In this document: piece after piece, positions 7,199 to 15,900 of the stretch | Numbering within the stretch: position 1 is the first letter of the stretch | Layout: the number at the start of each line of letters is the position of its first letter | IMG/VR virus record: IMGVR_UViG_3300007541_000114 | Coordinates: 1 to 30,603 of that record | DNA from: a virus | DNA: 30,603 nucleotides | Direction: 5' to 3' (one strand) | Notes under the pieces: generated by a model | Seen by the model: the letters and a program-made list of their open reading frames with translations, nothing else | The model's database searches: none | What the model was told of the DNA's origin: nothing | Made by a program: the position numbers and the translations under genes

Positions 7199-7834
7199 AT
7201 GTCATTTTTAGATCAAAAAGAATCGCTCATACAGGTTACAAAAGCTATGAGCTCTAAATCAAAGTTTGCCTACATAAACATACCAAAAACGGCTATAATA
7301 GCTTTAAGTAAAAGTGGAGAGAATTCCTTTCCCAACAGCTTTGCAAAGAACGTTGTTGCAACAATGAAGAGCACAGATCCTTCAATTATGAAGGCACTTT
7401 CACACTCATTGGTTCAAGATGTTGCTAATGGTAGGCACTATAAAATAGGTCTTCATAAGAATTCTGAATACCTATATTCAAACATATTTGAATATTATTA
7501 TTTAAATGATAGAGAAACCTTCTCTAGCATAGTTGATTTCTATATAAGATATTCTCGTTCGGCAATCGTGACGTTCCATGATTCCAAAGTTATATCAAAA
7601 AATTTTGGATACAACGTACACACAATTAATGTACCCTACAACAACTACTACAACAAGGTTGATGACGTGTATGCTCAGCTCTCTGAACTAGACGGTGAAT
7701 TTGACTATTGTTTACTGGACTGTGGTGTACTCGGCTTAGGGCTTTTGCCTAAAGTTTGGAAAAACTTAAATATGTCAGTAATAGATCTTGGCAAAACCCT
7801 TGCCTTAAATAAGCTCAATAAGCAGAACGTTTGA
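7199..7834 (+). CDS. unrecognised protein, possibly GT-D glycosyltransferase-like
   Basis: A 211-residue soluble protein. It starts at ATG 7199 after a GGAG sequence. Visible features are Phe-Ala-Tyr-Ile-Asn-Ile-Pro-Lys near residue 23, a Tyr-rich middle, and a C-terminal region with Asp-Tyr-Cys-Leu-Leu-Asp-Cys-Gly then Val-Ile-Asp-Leu-Gly-Lys. The order of parts, with an N-terminal phosphate-type loop and a late strand ending in an Asp-x-Gly turn, resembles GT-D fold (DUF1792-like) glycosyltransferases, but the Asp-x-Glu-type acidic motif I would expect is replaced by Ser-Gly-Glu. Its place right after a glycosyltransferase supports a glycan role. Confidence in the gene is high and in the function low. 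Confidence 0.6.
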   Translation: MSFLDQKESLIQVTKAMSSKSKFAYINIPKTAIIALSKSGENSFPNSFAKNVVATMKSTDPSIMKALSHSLVQDVANGRHYKIGLHKNSEYLYSNIFEYYYLNDRETFSSIVDFYIRYSRSAIVTFHDSKVISKNFGYNVHTINVPYNNYYNKVDDVYAQLSELDGEFDYCLLDCGVLGLGLLPKVWKNLNMSVIDLGKTLALNKLNKQNV

Positions 7835-8499
7835 TGGTTAACGATAAGAAATACAAGAAAATAGAGCAGGATGATTTAGACTTTTTAACCGATCTTCTGT
7901 TTGAAACAGACATGTCCATTTCTCAGATAGCTAGAGAGATGGACGTATCTATAGGAGAAGTAAATAAAAAAATAAATCAATTAGGTTTAAATTGGTTAAA
8001 AAACTCTAAAAAGAAAATGTCAAGAGGGCAAACAGCCCTAACAATGATAATGAAAAAACTATTACCCGGAGAAGAGATAGTAAACGAATATCATATTGGC
8101 AACAAAATGAAGCTAGACGTTTACTGTCCAAGATTTAAATTAGCGGCAGAATATCACGGTAGACAACACTTTTATTATACAAGTAGATTTTTTGAATCTA
8201 AGTATGAGTTCGAAGAGGCGCAAAAAAGAGACGAAGAAAAAGCAAAATACTGTAAAGATAACGGAATTGCACTCATCGTTTTTAGATACAACGATCTTCT
8301 GACAGAAAAGATTGTTTATGATAGAATGTTAGATGCGATAAGGTCTACACCACTATCTGCCGCTAACAAAGGCAATAAGTCAATTACATCATCTTCTTAT
8401 TATCAAGAGCAAAAGAAAAGAAACTCTGAATATAGGAAGAAGATATACAGAAAGCTTAAGGACAATAGAATTGATGACGATAGAAAACGAAATTTCTGA
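7834..8499 (+). CDS. helix-turn-helix plus Vsr/DUF559-like endonuclease
   Basis: A 221-residue protein starting at ATG 7834, which overlaps the previous TGA by one base (a TTG at 7831 is the alternative). Residues 26-52 (Met-Ser-Ile-Ser-Gln-Ile-Ala-Arg-Glu-Met) look like a helix-turn-helix of the sigma-4/Mor type. The following domain has a PD-(D/E)xK-like pattern of the Vsr/DUF559 kind: Lys-Leu-Asp95-Val-Tyr then Ala-Glu106-Tyr-His-Gly-Arg-Gln111-His112-Phe, and later Arg-Asp-Glu-Glu-Lys and Leu-Ile-Val-Phe-Arg-Tyr-Asn. The lysine-rich C-terminus probably binds DNA. The family includes nicking repair enzymes and homing-type nucleases. Lying just before the helicase, it could act in recombination or host DNA cutting. 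Confidence 0.72.
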   Translation: MVNDKKYKKIEQDDLDFLTDLLFETDMSISQIAREMDVSIGEVNKKINQLGLNWLKNSKKKMSRGQTALTMIMKKLLPGEEIVNEYHIGNKMKLDVYCPRFKLAAEYHGRQHFYYTSRFFESKYEFEEAQKRDEEKAKYCKDNGIALIVFRYNDLLTEKIVYDRMLDAIRSTPLSAANKGNKSITSSSYYQEQKKRNSEYRKKIYRKLKDNRIDDDRKRNF

Positions 8500-9931
8500 T
8501 CAGGTACCATTAGAATATTATATATTCTCTTTAAGCTTTAAAGAAAAGGGTGCGATAGAGTATTTTGATAAGTCACTGCCAGAAAATTTAGTTGGAACTA
8601 TACACGGAGAAAAGGGCGTTAACGAGCTTTACAAGGCTCTTATTTCATACTACAAGAATACTGGCTTAGATATCGTAGACAAGACTGCCTTTAAAACCTG
8701 GCTTCAATCTGAGACAGATATATTCTCAGCTCTCGGAGGATCTGCCGGAGTCGATGTGATGGTCGACTATATAGACTCTATAGATTCTCCATCTCCACAA
8801 GCTATTGTAGAGATGATTAAATACAAGGCAAGAAAAAAACAGCAGTCTGATTTTCTTAAAGAACTTGAAATACTTACTTCAAAAAAGGGTTACAAAAGCG
8901 ATGAAGATGTTCTTAGGATAACTGAGCTAACCACTCTTATTAAAGACATAGAGTCAAACGATAGAAAAAATCCTTTTGATGACATAACAACGGCAGACGA
9001 TATTGTGGGTAGGGCCCACGATTTGTTGGACATACCAGATTTTGTTCCGACTCAGTTTAAATCCCTCAATAGAGCAATGGGCTATACTGATGAGGGTGGG
9101 TTTTTTAGGGGCGCTGTACACGCAATTATAGCTCCATCAGGGAAAGGCAAAAGCACGTTCGCTAAGTGCCTTGCCAACAATTGGCTTGATAAAGGTTTAA
9201 GAGTTTTATATGTAAACTTTGAAGAGGCAATAGGTCACTGGGAAAGAATATTGATGACTCAGATTATAGGGGAAAATGTTTACTCAGAGTCTGATAAGTG
9301 GACACCAGAGCAGAAAGAGGCCAAGTTAAATATCTTTAAGGAAAGACTTAAGTCGTGGGGAAATAGACTTATGGTTAGGCACGATCCTGACACCCCGTAC
9401 TTTGAGGATCTTGAAAATTGGCTTAGGGGTATAATTGGTAAAGATTTTAAGGCACCTGATATTGTCATAATAGACACAATACAATCTATGTTCACAAGAG
9501 GCAGTGGGAAGGGTAAGCCTAGGTGGGGAGAGTTTGAGGAGATGATGGTAAAGCTAGAGAAGCTAGCTAGAGATCTATCCTGTGTATTGATAATTACAGC
9601 TCAGGAGAACTCAAATAGAATGAAAGAAAAAAGAGAGGTTGTTCAACAATCTGATACCGGAGGATCTCTGGCCATACAACAAAAATGTGCCGTAACAATA
9701 TTCATTACAGAAAAAAGATTAGCTACAGATGATGAGACAGAGGACGAAAACATAATGCAGCTACAGATACCAAAGAACAGAATAACTGGCTCATCTTTCA
9801 CCTATGATCCGCCATTGGTTAGGTATGTTGACAGTAAGAAAGTATATGAAGAGTACGAAGTCGTTGACTCCGAATCATACAAGGAATTGTCGGACTTTGA
9901 TGAGCTATTAAACGGAGAAGGGTTTGACTAA
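8471..9931 (+). CDS. replicative DNA helicase, DnaB/RecA-like (T4 gp41-like)
   Basis: A 486-residue ATP-dependent hexameric helicase that should unwind the phage replication fork. The N-terminal 170 residues are helical and resemble a DnaB-type N-domain. The RecA core has Walker A at 221-229 (Ala-Pro-Ser-Gly-Lys-Gly-Lys-Ser-Thr), the catalytic Glu region at 250-252, Walker B ending at Asp335, and the sensor Gln378 in Ile-Ile-Thr-Ala-Gln-Glu-Asn. It begins 29 bases inside the preceding nuclease gene. TTG 8471 has the better spacing to AAGGA at 8458-8462, and ATG 8474 is the alternative. It shares a single base with the next gene. Confidence 0.9.
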   Translation: MMTIENEISDQVPLEYYIFSLSFKEKGAIEYFDKSLPENLVGTIHGEKGVNELYKALISYYKNTGLDIVDKTAFKTWLQSETDIFSALGGSAGVDVMVDYIDSIDSPSPQAIVEMIKYKARKKQQSDFLKELEILTSKKGYKSDEDVLRITELTTLIKDIESNDRKNPFDDITTADDIVGRAHDLLDIPDFVPTQFKSLNRAMGYTDEGGFFRGAVHAIIAPSGKGKSTFAKCLANNWLDKGLRVLYVNFEEAIGHWERILMTQIIGENVYSESDKWTPEQKEAKLNIFKERLKSWGNRLMVRHDPDTPYFEDLENWLRGIIGKDFKAPDIVIIDTIQSMFTRGSGKGKPRWGEFEEMMVKLEKLARDLSCVLIITAQENSNRMKEKREVVQQSDTGGSLAIQQKCAVTIFITEKRLATDDETEDENIMQLQIPKNRITGSSFTYDPPLVRYVDSKKVYEEYEVVDSESYKELSDFDELLNGEGFD

Positions 9932-10707
9932 TGTTGATACTTTCTACTGATTCAATAAAAGATTTTCAAACATGTGAGAGACTTTACGACTATAGACATG
10001 TAGATAATCTTCCTGAAAAAATCTACTCTAGAGATTTATACGGAATAAGATTCGAAACAACAATAAAAAATATTTTATACTACTTCTGGTATAAAAAACA
10101 GGCTGGGATTACCCCTTCTTATTCTTCTATAATAAATAGATGGGAGAAGCTATGGTTTCCTAAAGACATGGATTCTTATGACATAATGACAGAGCAGCAT
10201 GAAAGTGTGTACGGCAACGTTGCCAGCCTTACGTCAAAAGCAGCCTCTGTTCTGATGAACTTTCATGAAACATACTCAGATTATGAGATGATACCTATAG
10301 CAATATGCGAAGACTATGTGGCCGTAGTTAATAAAAACGTAAGACTAGAGGATAGGTTTGATTTAATTTTCTCTAGAAAAGATAAAATATATGTTGTTAA
10401 ATTCTTGTTCAACTACAAAAACTCAAACAGTTATCTATATCAAGTAGATTTCTCATCCATGTATATGGCTTTTAAGCATAGGCACCCAGACAAAGTCAAG
10501 AAGGCTAAGTTTGGATACATAGATCTCTTATCGGAAAATCTTTCATTTAAAGAATATGATATTTCCTTAGAAGATATAGAGTCGTTGGAGTACTGGTGTG
10601 ATACAATACAGGAAAAAGATGTATTTGTTCCCAGAAGAGGACTCACATCTTACTGTAAAAAATGCCCGTTTGATGAGCCATGCTCTAAGTGGAATGGATG
10701 GAAATGA
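9931..10707 (+). CDS. Cas4/RecB-like Fe-S protein with degenerate nuclease site
   Basis: A 258-residue protein with the layout of Cas4/AddB-type exonucleases: Ser-Thr-Asp-Ser-Ile-Lys-Asp-Phe-Gln-Thr-Cys15-Glu at the N-terminus and Cys242, Cys245 and Cys251 at the C-terminus. These four cysteines suit a 4Fe-4S cluster. In the nuclease core the first acidic position survives (Asp144 in Arg-Phe-Asp-Leu-Ile), but the strand that should read Asp-x-Lys is Val-Val-Lys157-Phe-Leu-Phe160, so the acidic and lysine residues appear lost. The downstream Gln-x-Asp-x-x-Met-Tyr (171-178) corresponds to the usual Gln-x-x-x-Tyr. It may bind DNA ends or act as a partner of the helicase/primase genes beside it. 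The intact relative lies at 17023-17811. Confidence 0.75.
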   Translation: MLILSTDSIKDFQTCERLYDYRHVDNLPEKIYSRDLYGIRFETTIKNILYYFWYKKQAGITPSYSSIINRWEKLWFPKDMDSYDIMTEQHESVYGNVASLTSKAASVLMNFHETYSDYEMIPIAICEDYVAVVNKNVRLEDRFDLIFSRKDKIYVVKFLFNYKNSNSYLYQVDFSSMYMAFKHRHPDKVKKAKFGYIDLLSENLSFKEYDISLEDIESLEYWCDTIQEKDVFVPRRGLTSYCKKCPFDEPCSKWNGWK

Positions 10708-11390
10708 GTAAAAATATTTTAGATGACATAATAGAATCTAATGAAAAAGATGTATATAGAGATGAAGACGAAATTCTTTTTCATCTATTAGATGAAATTA
10801 ATCTAATCAAAGATGAAGACATAAGAAGTTTCATTCGCTCAGTGCTTCTGAAGGCAGAGATGTTTTGGTTGATTCCGTCCAGCTTTTCTGGAAAATATCA
10901 TCCACCAGATGAGCATAATGAACTTGGTAATGTCATACATACCAAGAGAGTTGTCAGAATAGCTTGCACAATGGCAGATTCTTACGTGCTTTCCGATGAG
11001 GAAAGAGATATAGTTATAGCCGCATGTCTGCTACACGATGCAACAAAAGGTATTAAATCTTCTGATAGCAATAGTTTTCATTATGACCCCATGCATCCAT
11101 ACACAGTTCAAAAACTAATAGAGTCAGCAGTAAGTCATGACAAGGAATATGGAAACGATGGATGCTCTACTACATTATTTCTTCAAGAAGAAGCTGTGCA
11201 AACAATTTTGAGACTCATTAGATGTCACCTTGGTCCATGGTCGCCAGTTCCAGAGACCTATCCAATAACTTATTTGGATTATATAGTTCATTTGTCAGAT
11301 AATATAGCTAGCAAGCTTCATACGTATATAGAGGATAGTGATCTTATCAATGAAAAGTGGAGAAAAGTCAAAGCAACAGAGAATAGCTAA
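10704..11390 (+). CDS. HD-domain phosphohydrolase-like protein
   Basis: A 228-residue protein starting at ATG 10704, overlapping the previous TGA as ATGA. A GTG at 10689 would add five residues. Metal-binding HD-superfamily residues are His79 in Val-Ile-His-Thr-Lys-Arg-Val, His111-Asp112 in Leu-Leu-His-Asp-Ala-Thr-Lys-Gly, and a later Asp in His-Leu-Ser-Asp-Asn-Ile. Additional histidines (Asp-Pro-Met-His-Pro-Tyr and Arg-Cys-His-Leu) could complete a binuclear site. HD proteins hydrolyse phosphomonoesters or diesters of nucleotides such as dNMPs, cyclic nucleotides or (p)ppGpp. The substrate cannot be told. It lies between the Cas4-like and primase genes, so a nucleotide or DNA-related role is likely. 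Confidence 0.78.
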   Translation: MSKNILDDIIESNEKDVYRDEDEILFHLLDEINLIKDEDIRSFIRSVLLKAEMFWLIPSSFSGKYHPPDEHNELGNVIHTKRVVRIACTMADSYVLSDEERDIVIAACLLHDATKGIKSSDSNSFHYDPMHPYTVQKLIESAVSHDKEYGNDGCSTTLFLQEEAVQTILRLIRCHLGPWSPVPETYPITYLDYIVHLSDNIASKLHTYIEDSDLINEKWRKVKATENS

Positions 11391-11532
11391 TAGATACTAT
11401 CTTATCAATAGTTTAGATTCCCTTATTAAGGAATCTGTTTACTATAGAAATAATTCTGATTATTTGATAGAATCTAACAAGGTAATTAGTATATCTGTAG
11501 ATTCTGATGAGATTAAAGTTGAGATTAAATGA
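11350..11532 (+). CDS. hypothetical protein, 60 residues
   Basis: A small protein beginning inside the HD gene (41-base overlap) and overlapping the primase start by 4 bases. The start is uncertain: ATG 11350 is chosen, and GTG 11338 lies just after GAGGAT and is an alternative. The N-terminus is basic (Lys-Ser-Gly-Glu-Lys-Ser-Lys) and the rest is mixed-charge with Ile-Ser-Ile-Ser-Val-Asp strands, possibly a beta hairpin. No family is recognised. It fills the only gap between two replication genes, so it is probably translated. Confidence 0.55.
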   Translation: MKSGEKSKQQRIANRYYLINSLDSLIKESVYYRNNSDYLIESNKVISISVDSDEIKVEIK

Positions 11533-12746
11533 TAGTTCCAGATGATAAATCGAAATACTTAAGTCGGTGGAAATACCTTGAGATAGCAAGATATGTCCCC
11601 GATCTGGGTAGGGTGATTAGATCTAAGAATAATGATAAGCCGGTGATGTTGGAGTTGTCTGATATAGAGTCTTTCAGACGGGAAAATAATAATACGGGAT
11701 TATATACATCAATATGGCACTATGATTCTGTGGATATAGACAACAGCATTAGACTAGGTTCGCTATATTTTGATATAGATAGTTCAGACGCAGAGTCATC
11801 CCTTGCAGACTGCAAAAAACTATATGAATATCTATCACAATACATTCCCGATGATGCGATAGTTATTTATTTTACCGGAAAAAAGGGATTTCACATAGAG
11901 TGTGAAGCACAGTGTCTAGGTATAAATCCATCTAATAATCTACCAAACATATTTAGATGGATAGCAAATTATCTTAAGGATAGTCTGGGCCTGGATAATC
12001 TCGACTTTAGCGTATATGACGCAAGAAGAATGTGGAGACTACCAGGATCAAAACATCAGGATACCGGACTATATAAAAACAGAATTGCCCCACCAATGCT
12101 GAGAGACGGCATAGACAGAATAAAAGAATATTGTAGAAATCAAAATGATAACATGGTTTGCGAGCAAAGCTTTAGCGCAAAGGCAAATGAATGGTATAGG
12201 AATTTTATATATGAAGCAGAGATTGACAAGGAAAGATCTAAAGACTTTTTGGCCTACTTCAACAAACACGGCTCGGCTGCGTTTAAAGAGTTTAAGGAAG
12301 TCGATAAAGAATTTACTCCAAAAAGATTAATTGAGAACTGCTCAGCAGTTAAGAGATTATGGCAGCAAGCTATAGACACAAAATTTCTCGAGCACGAGGC
12401 AAGATTGTTTCTGTGTTCAATACTTAGTTATAGTGAGGATTCGATTAAATTTCTTCATGGAATATTAAGTAATTGTGACGATTATAATTTCGAAAAAAGC
12501 AATAGCCATATTAGTGACTGGGTGAAAAGAAGACAGCTTGGTATAGGTGGTAGGCCGTATACATGTGAAAGAGCTAATTCTGTAGGAGTCGGTTGTGGTG
12601 AATGTTCTTTGGATAAAAGAAAAAAATGGATTAAGATAGGTGATAAATATGTTGAGATAGAAGAAGTTTCTTCCCCATCACCAATAAGATTTGCTTACGT
12701 TAGTGTTAGAAAAGGAGGTGAAGATGTCAAATATACAGGATCCTGA
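11529..12746 (+). CDS. archaeo-eukaryotic-type DNA primase with PriL-like Fe-S C-terminal domain
   Basis: A 405-residue protein with an AEP (PriS/PrimPol) catalytic domain. The metal-binding pair is Asp82-x-Asp84 in Leu-Tyr-Phe-Asp-Ile-Asp. The nucleotide-binding loop is Thr116-Gly-Lys-Lys-Gly-Phe-His122, and the third acidic region is Asp164 in Val-Tyr-Asp-Ala-Arg-Arg, with Arg-Leu-Pro-Gly-Ser-Lys-His at 170-176. The C-terminal part has Cys271, a helical bundle (His-Glu-Ala-Arg-Leu-Phe-Leu at 289-295), then Cys346, Cys356 and Cys359. This order resembles the 4Fe-4S domain of the large primase subunit PriL. It would make RNA or DNA primers for the Pol III alpha encoded next. Fusion of both parts in one chain is noteworthy. 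Confidence 0.8.
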   Translation: MIVPDDKSKYLSRWKYLEIARYVPDLGRVIRSKNNDKPVMLELSDIESFRRENNNTGLYTSIWHYDSVDIDNSIRLGSLYFDIDSSDAESSLADCKKLYEYLSQYIPDDAIVIYFTGKKGFHIECEAQCLGINPSNNLPNIFRWIANYLKDSLGLDNLDFSVYDARRMWRLPGSKHQDTGLYKNRIAPPMLRDGIDRIKEYCRNQNDNMVCEQSFSAKANEWYRNFIYEAEIDKERSKDFLAYFNKHGSAAFKEFKEVDKEFTPKRLIENCSAVKRLWQQAIDTKFLEHEARLFLCSILSYSEDSIKFLHGILSNCDDYNFEKSNSHISDWVKRRQLGIGGRPYTCERANSVGVGCGECSLDKRKKWIKIGDKYVEIEEVSSPSPIRFAYVSVRKGGEDVKYTGS

Positions 12747-12930
12747 TGATGTTATCGGTGTTTGCTCAGAGTGTCACTCTGACCAGCCAGAAAGATACAT
12801 GTACAACAGCCCGTTTGCCCAAGAGGGTAAGCCCGTGCCGTGCAAGTACTGCGGTGGCGTTGTAATTATAACTTATAGAGAAACAAGAGATTCTGCCCTT
12901 CGGGACTCGGACTCAGGTAGAGGAATTTAG
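12724..12930 (+). CDS. small zinc-ribbon protein
   Basis: A 68-residue protein starting at ATG 12724 behind a near-perfect ribosome-binding site, AAAGGAGGTG at 12711-12720, which sits inside the end of the primase gene. Cys14-x-x-Cys17 and Cys40-x-x-Cys43 form a typical four-cysteine zinc ribbon. The C-terminal tail is polar, with Asp-Ser-Ala-Leu-Arg-Asp-Ser-Asp-Ser. The strong site suggests high translation. Wedged between primase and polymerase, it may bind DNA or a replisome partner, but its function is unknown. It overlaps the next start by one base. Confidence 0.8.
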   Translation: MSNIQDPDDVIGVCSECHSDQPERYMYNSPFAQEGKPVPCKYCGGVVIITYRETRDSALRDSDSGRGI

Positions 12931-15900
12931 TGAAGAACTGGACCAACTTACATAATCATACTGTCTACTCAATGTTGGATGGGCATGGTGATATAGAAAA
13001 ATATCTAGATAGAGCCAAGTCCCTAGGAATGTCGGGCATAGCTACGACTGACCATGGGAATATACACTCGTGGTTAGATTTTTACGACGCTGGTATGTCA
13101 GTTGGCGTTAAACCAATTCTGGGTTCGGAATTTTATCAGGCTAGAAAAACAAGATTTGATAGAGATGAAGAGGAAAGATCTGGTCCAGCAAAAAATGAAT
13201 GGGAACAAAGAGGACCATATCATTTAACTGTTCTAGCTAAAAATAATACTGGATATAAAAATTTAATAAAAATATCCTCTAAGTCATACCTGGAAGGCTA
13301 TTATGTTAAACCTAGGGTAGATCATGATTTGATATCAGAATATAGCGATGGCCTAATAGTTCTTTCCGGCTGCCTCAACGGAGAGGTTTGCCAAGCTCTT
13401 CTTAGGGGCGACTACGAGTATGCCTTAAATAGTGCAGCTAGAATGCAAGACATAGTTGGTAGGGAAAACTATTTTATAGAAATACAAAACCATGGTTTGT
13501 CTGAGCAAAAATCAGTAATTAATGATCTGGTAAAAATAGCAGAAACTATAGGCGCAAAGGTAGTGCCCAGCGGAGACTGTCATTATGTTCACAAGGAAGA
13601 CGCTAGAGCTCATGACATAATGCTATGCGTGTCAACAAATGCCACTGTTCATACCGAGAACAGATTTTCTTTTACTGGTGACAGTTTTTACCTGCAGTCA
13701 TATGAAGAGATGGAAAAAACGTTTTCCGAAGAATGGCTTCGAAATACCATGGATGTATGTGACATGGTTGATATTAATTTAAAGTTTGGCGAAATATACT
13801 TCCCAAATTTCCCAATACCAACAGAAGAAACCTCCGTAGATTACTTTGAGAGACTAGCTTGGGAGGGATTGAAAAATAGATATGGAAACCCTCTTCCTCA
13901 GCATATCGTTGATAGGGCTGAGCATGAGATTAAAGTTGTTAAGGATATGGGTTTTCCGGAATATTTCTTGGTAGTGTCAGACTTAGTAAGATGGTCAAAG
14001 GAAAACGGGATAAAAGTTGGATGGGGCAGAGGTTCTGCGGCAGGTAGCATACTTTCCTACGCATTTGAAATAACTAATCTTGATCCAATTAAGTTTGGCC
14101 TGATGTTTGAAAGATTCTTGGTCGAAGGAAGAAAGTCAATGCCTGACATTGACCTAGATTTTGACGATAGATACAGAGACAAGGTTATAGACTATGCAAG
14201 AGAAAAGTATGGCTACGATAGAGTTGCACACATATGCACATTTAATAAAACTGGAGCAAGACAGTCCTTAAGGGATTCAGCCAGAGCACTTGGTTATTCT
14301 TTTGCGGAGGGCGATTCCATAGCAAAAAAAGTTCCTGCCCCAGTTTTAGGTATTTCAAAAAGCTTAACAGAGTGTATGGATGTAGAGGACTTTATATCTG
14401 AATATCAGAAAAATAATACATCCAAAGAAATAGTTGATACAGCTTTTGGTCTAGAGGGCATCGTAAGACAGACTGGCATACACGCAGCAGGTGTGGTTAT
14501 ATCTCGTGAGCCTCTTGTCGAATACCTCCCCGTCATGCAGAAGGGCGCTGATAATCCAATTGTAACTCAATGGGATATGGGTAGAGTTGAGCAGTGTGGA
14601 ATACTTAAAATAGACTTCTTGGGACTAAGAAATCTCGGTGTAATTGACTCTTGTGTTAAACTGGTACATAAGCATAGGGGTCTAGAGATAGACATAGATA
14701 AAATACCCCTTGATGACGAATTGACATTTAATGAGTTATGTAAGGGTAACTGTATCGGAGTTTTCCAGCTCGAATCATCCTCGATGAGACAAATGATGGT
14801 TGCACTACAGCCCAAATCAATTGAGGATATTATGGCACTTATCTCTCTCCATAGACCAGGACCAATGGGTTCTGGTATGGATAGGGAATATATAGATAGG
14901 AAGCACGGCAGATCAAAGATTAGATATGAGCATCCAAAGCTAGAGAAAGTACTTGCCCCCTCACTAGGCATCATGTTGTATCAGGAAGATGTTTTAGGTG
15001 TATCAAGAGAGCTTGCAGGCTTTACTTCTGCAGAAGCAGATGACCTAAGAAAGGTCATAGGAAAAAAGCTAATGGATAAGATACCATTGATGAGAAAGAA
15101 ATTTGTTGATGGTTGTGTCGAAAATTCCCTATTAGATGAGTCTCAGGCTAATAAAATATTTTCAGACATAGAATACTTTGGTGGCTATGGCTTTAATAGG
15201 GCTCACGCAGCCAGCTATGCGATGGTTAGTTATGTGACGGCTTATCTGAAGTCAAATTATACAGTTGAATACATGGCAGCACTGATGAGTTCAGTTGTTG
15301 GCAATAAAGATAAACAGTCTTTGTATCTATCGGATTGTAGAAAGCTCGGAATAAATGTTCTTCCTCCATCTATCAATAATTCTGGAGTAGATTTTGAGGT
15401 AATAGATGAACAGACTATAATCTTTGGCTTCTCAGCCGTTAGTGGCATAGGCCAGTCCATAGCAGACGCCATAGTAGGGTGTCAGGACAAGCAAAATCCT
15501 TTTGTTAATATATTTGATTTCTTTAGAAGATGTGACTCCAATATACTAAAAAAGTCTACCCTAGAACATTTAGTTAAAGCCGGTGCATTTGACGAGCTAT
15601 ACGATAGCGATAGGGAGCCGGTGGGTAGATTGGCTGAAATACAGGTTCTTGAATCAGAAAAAGATGAATTAGGCATATATGTAACTGAACACCCAGTTTC
15701 AGGAATATGGGACACGCTAAAGAGTAGGGTTGATTGTGAGATAATAGATCTACAGGAGTACCCAGCTGGCTCTGCCGCAAGAGTTGGTGGAATGATTACG
15801 TCTGTAAAAACTTTGATGACAAAGAAGAATGAAAAAATGTACAAGCTAACGCTCGAAGATATATCATCAGATATAGAGATAATAATATTTCCCCGTGATG

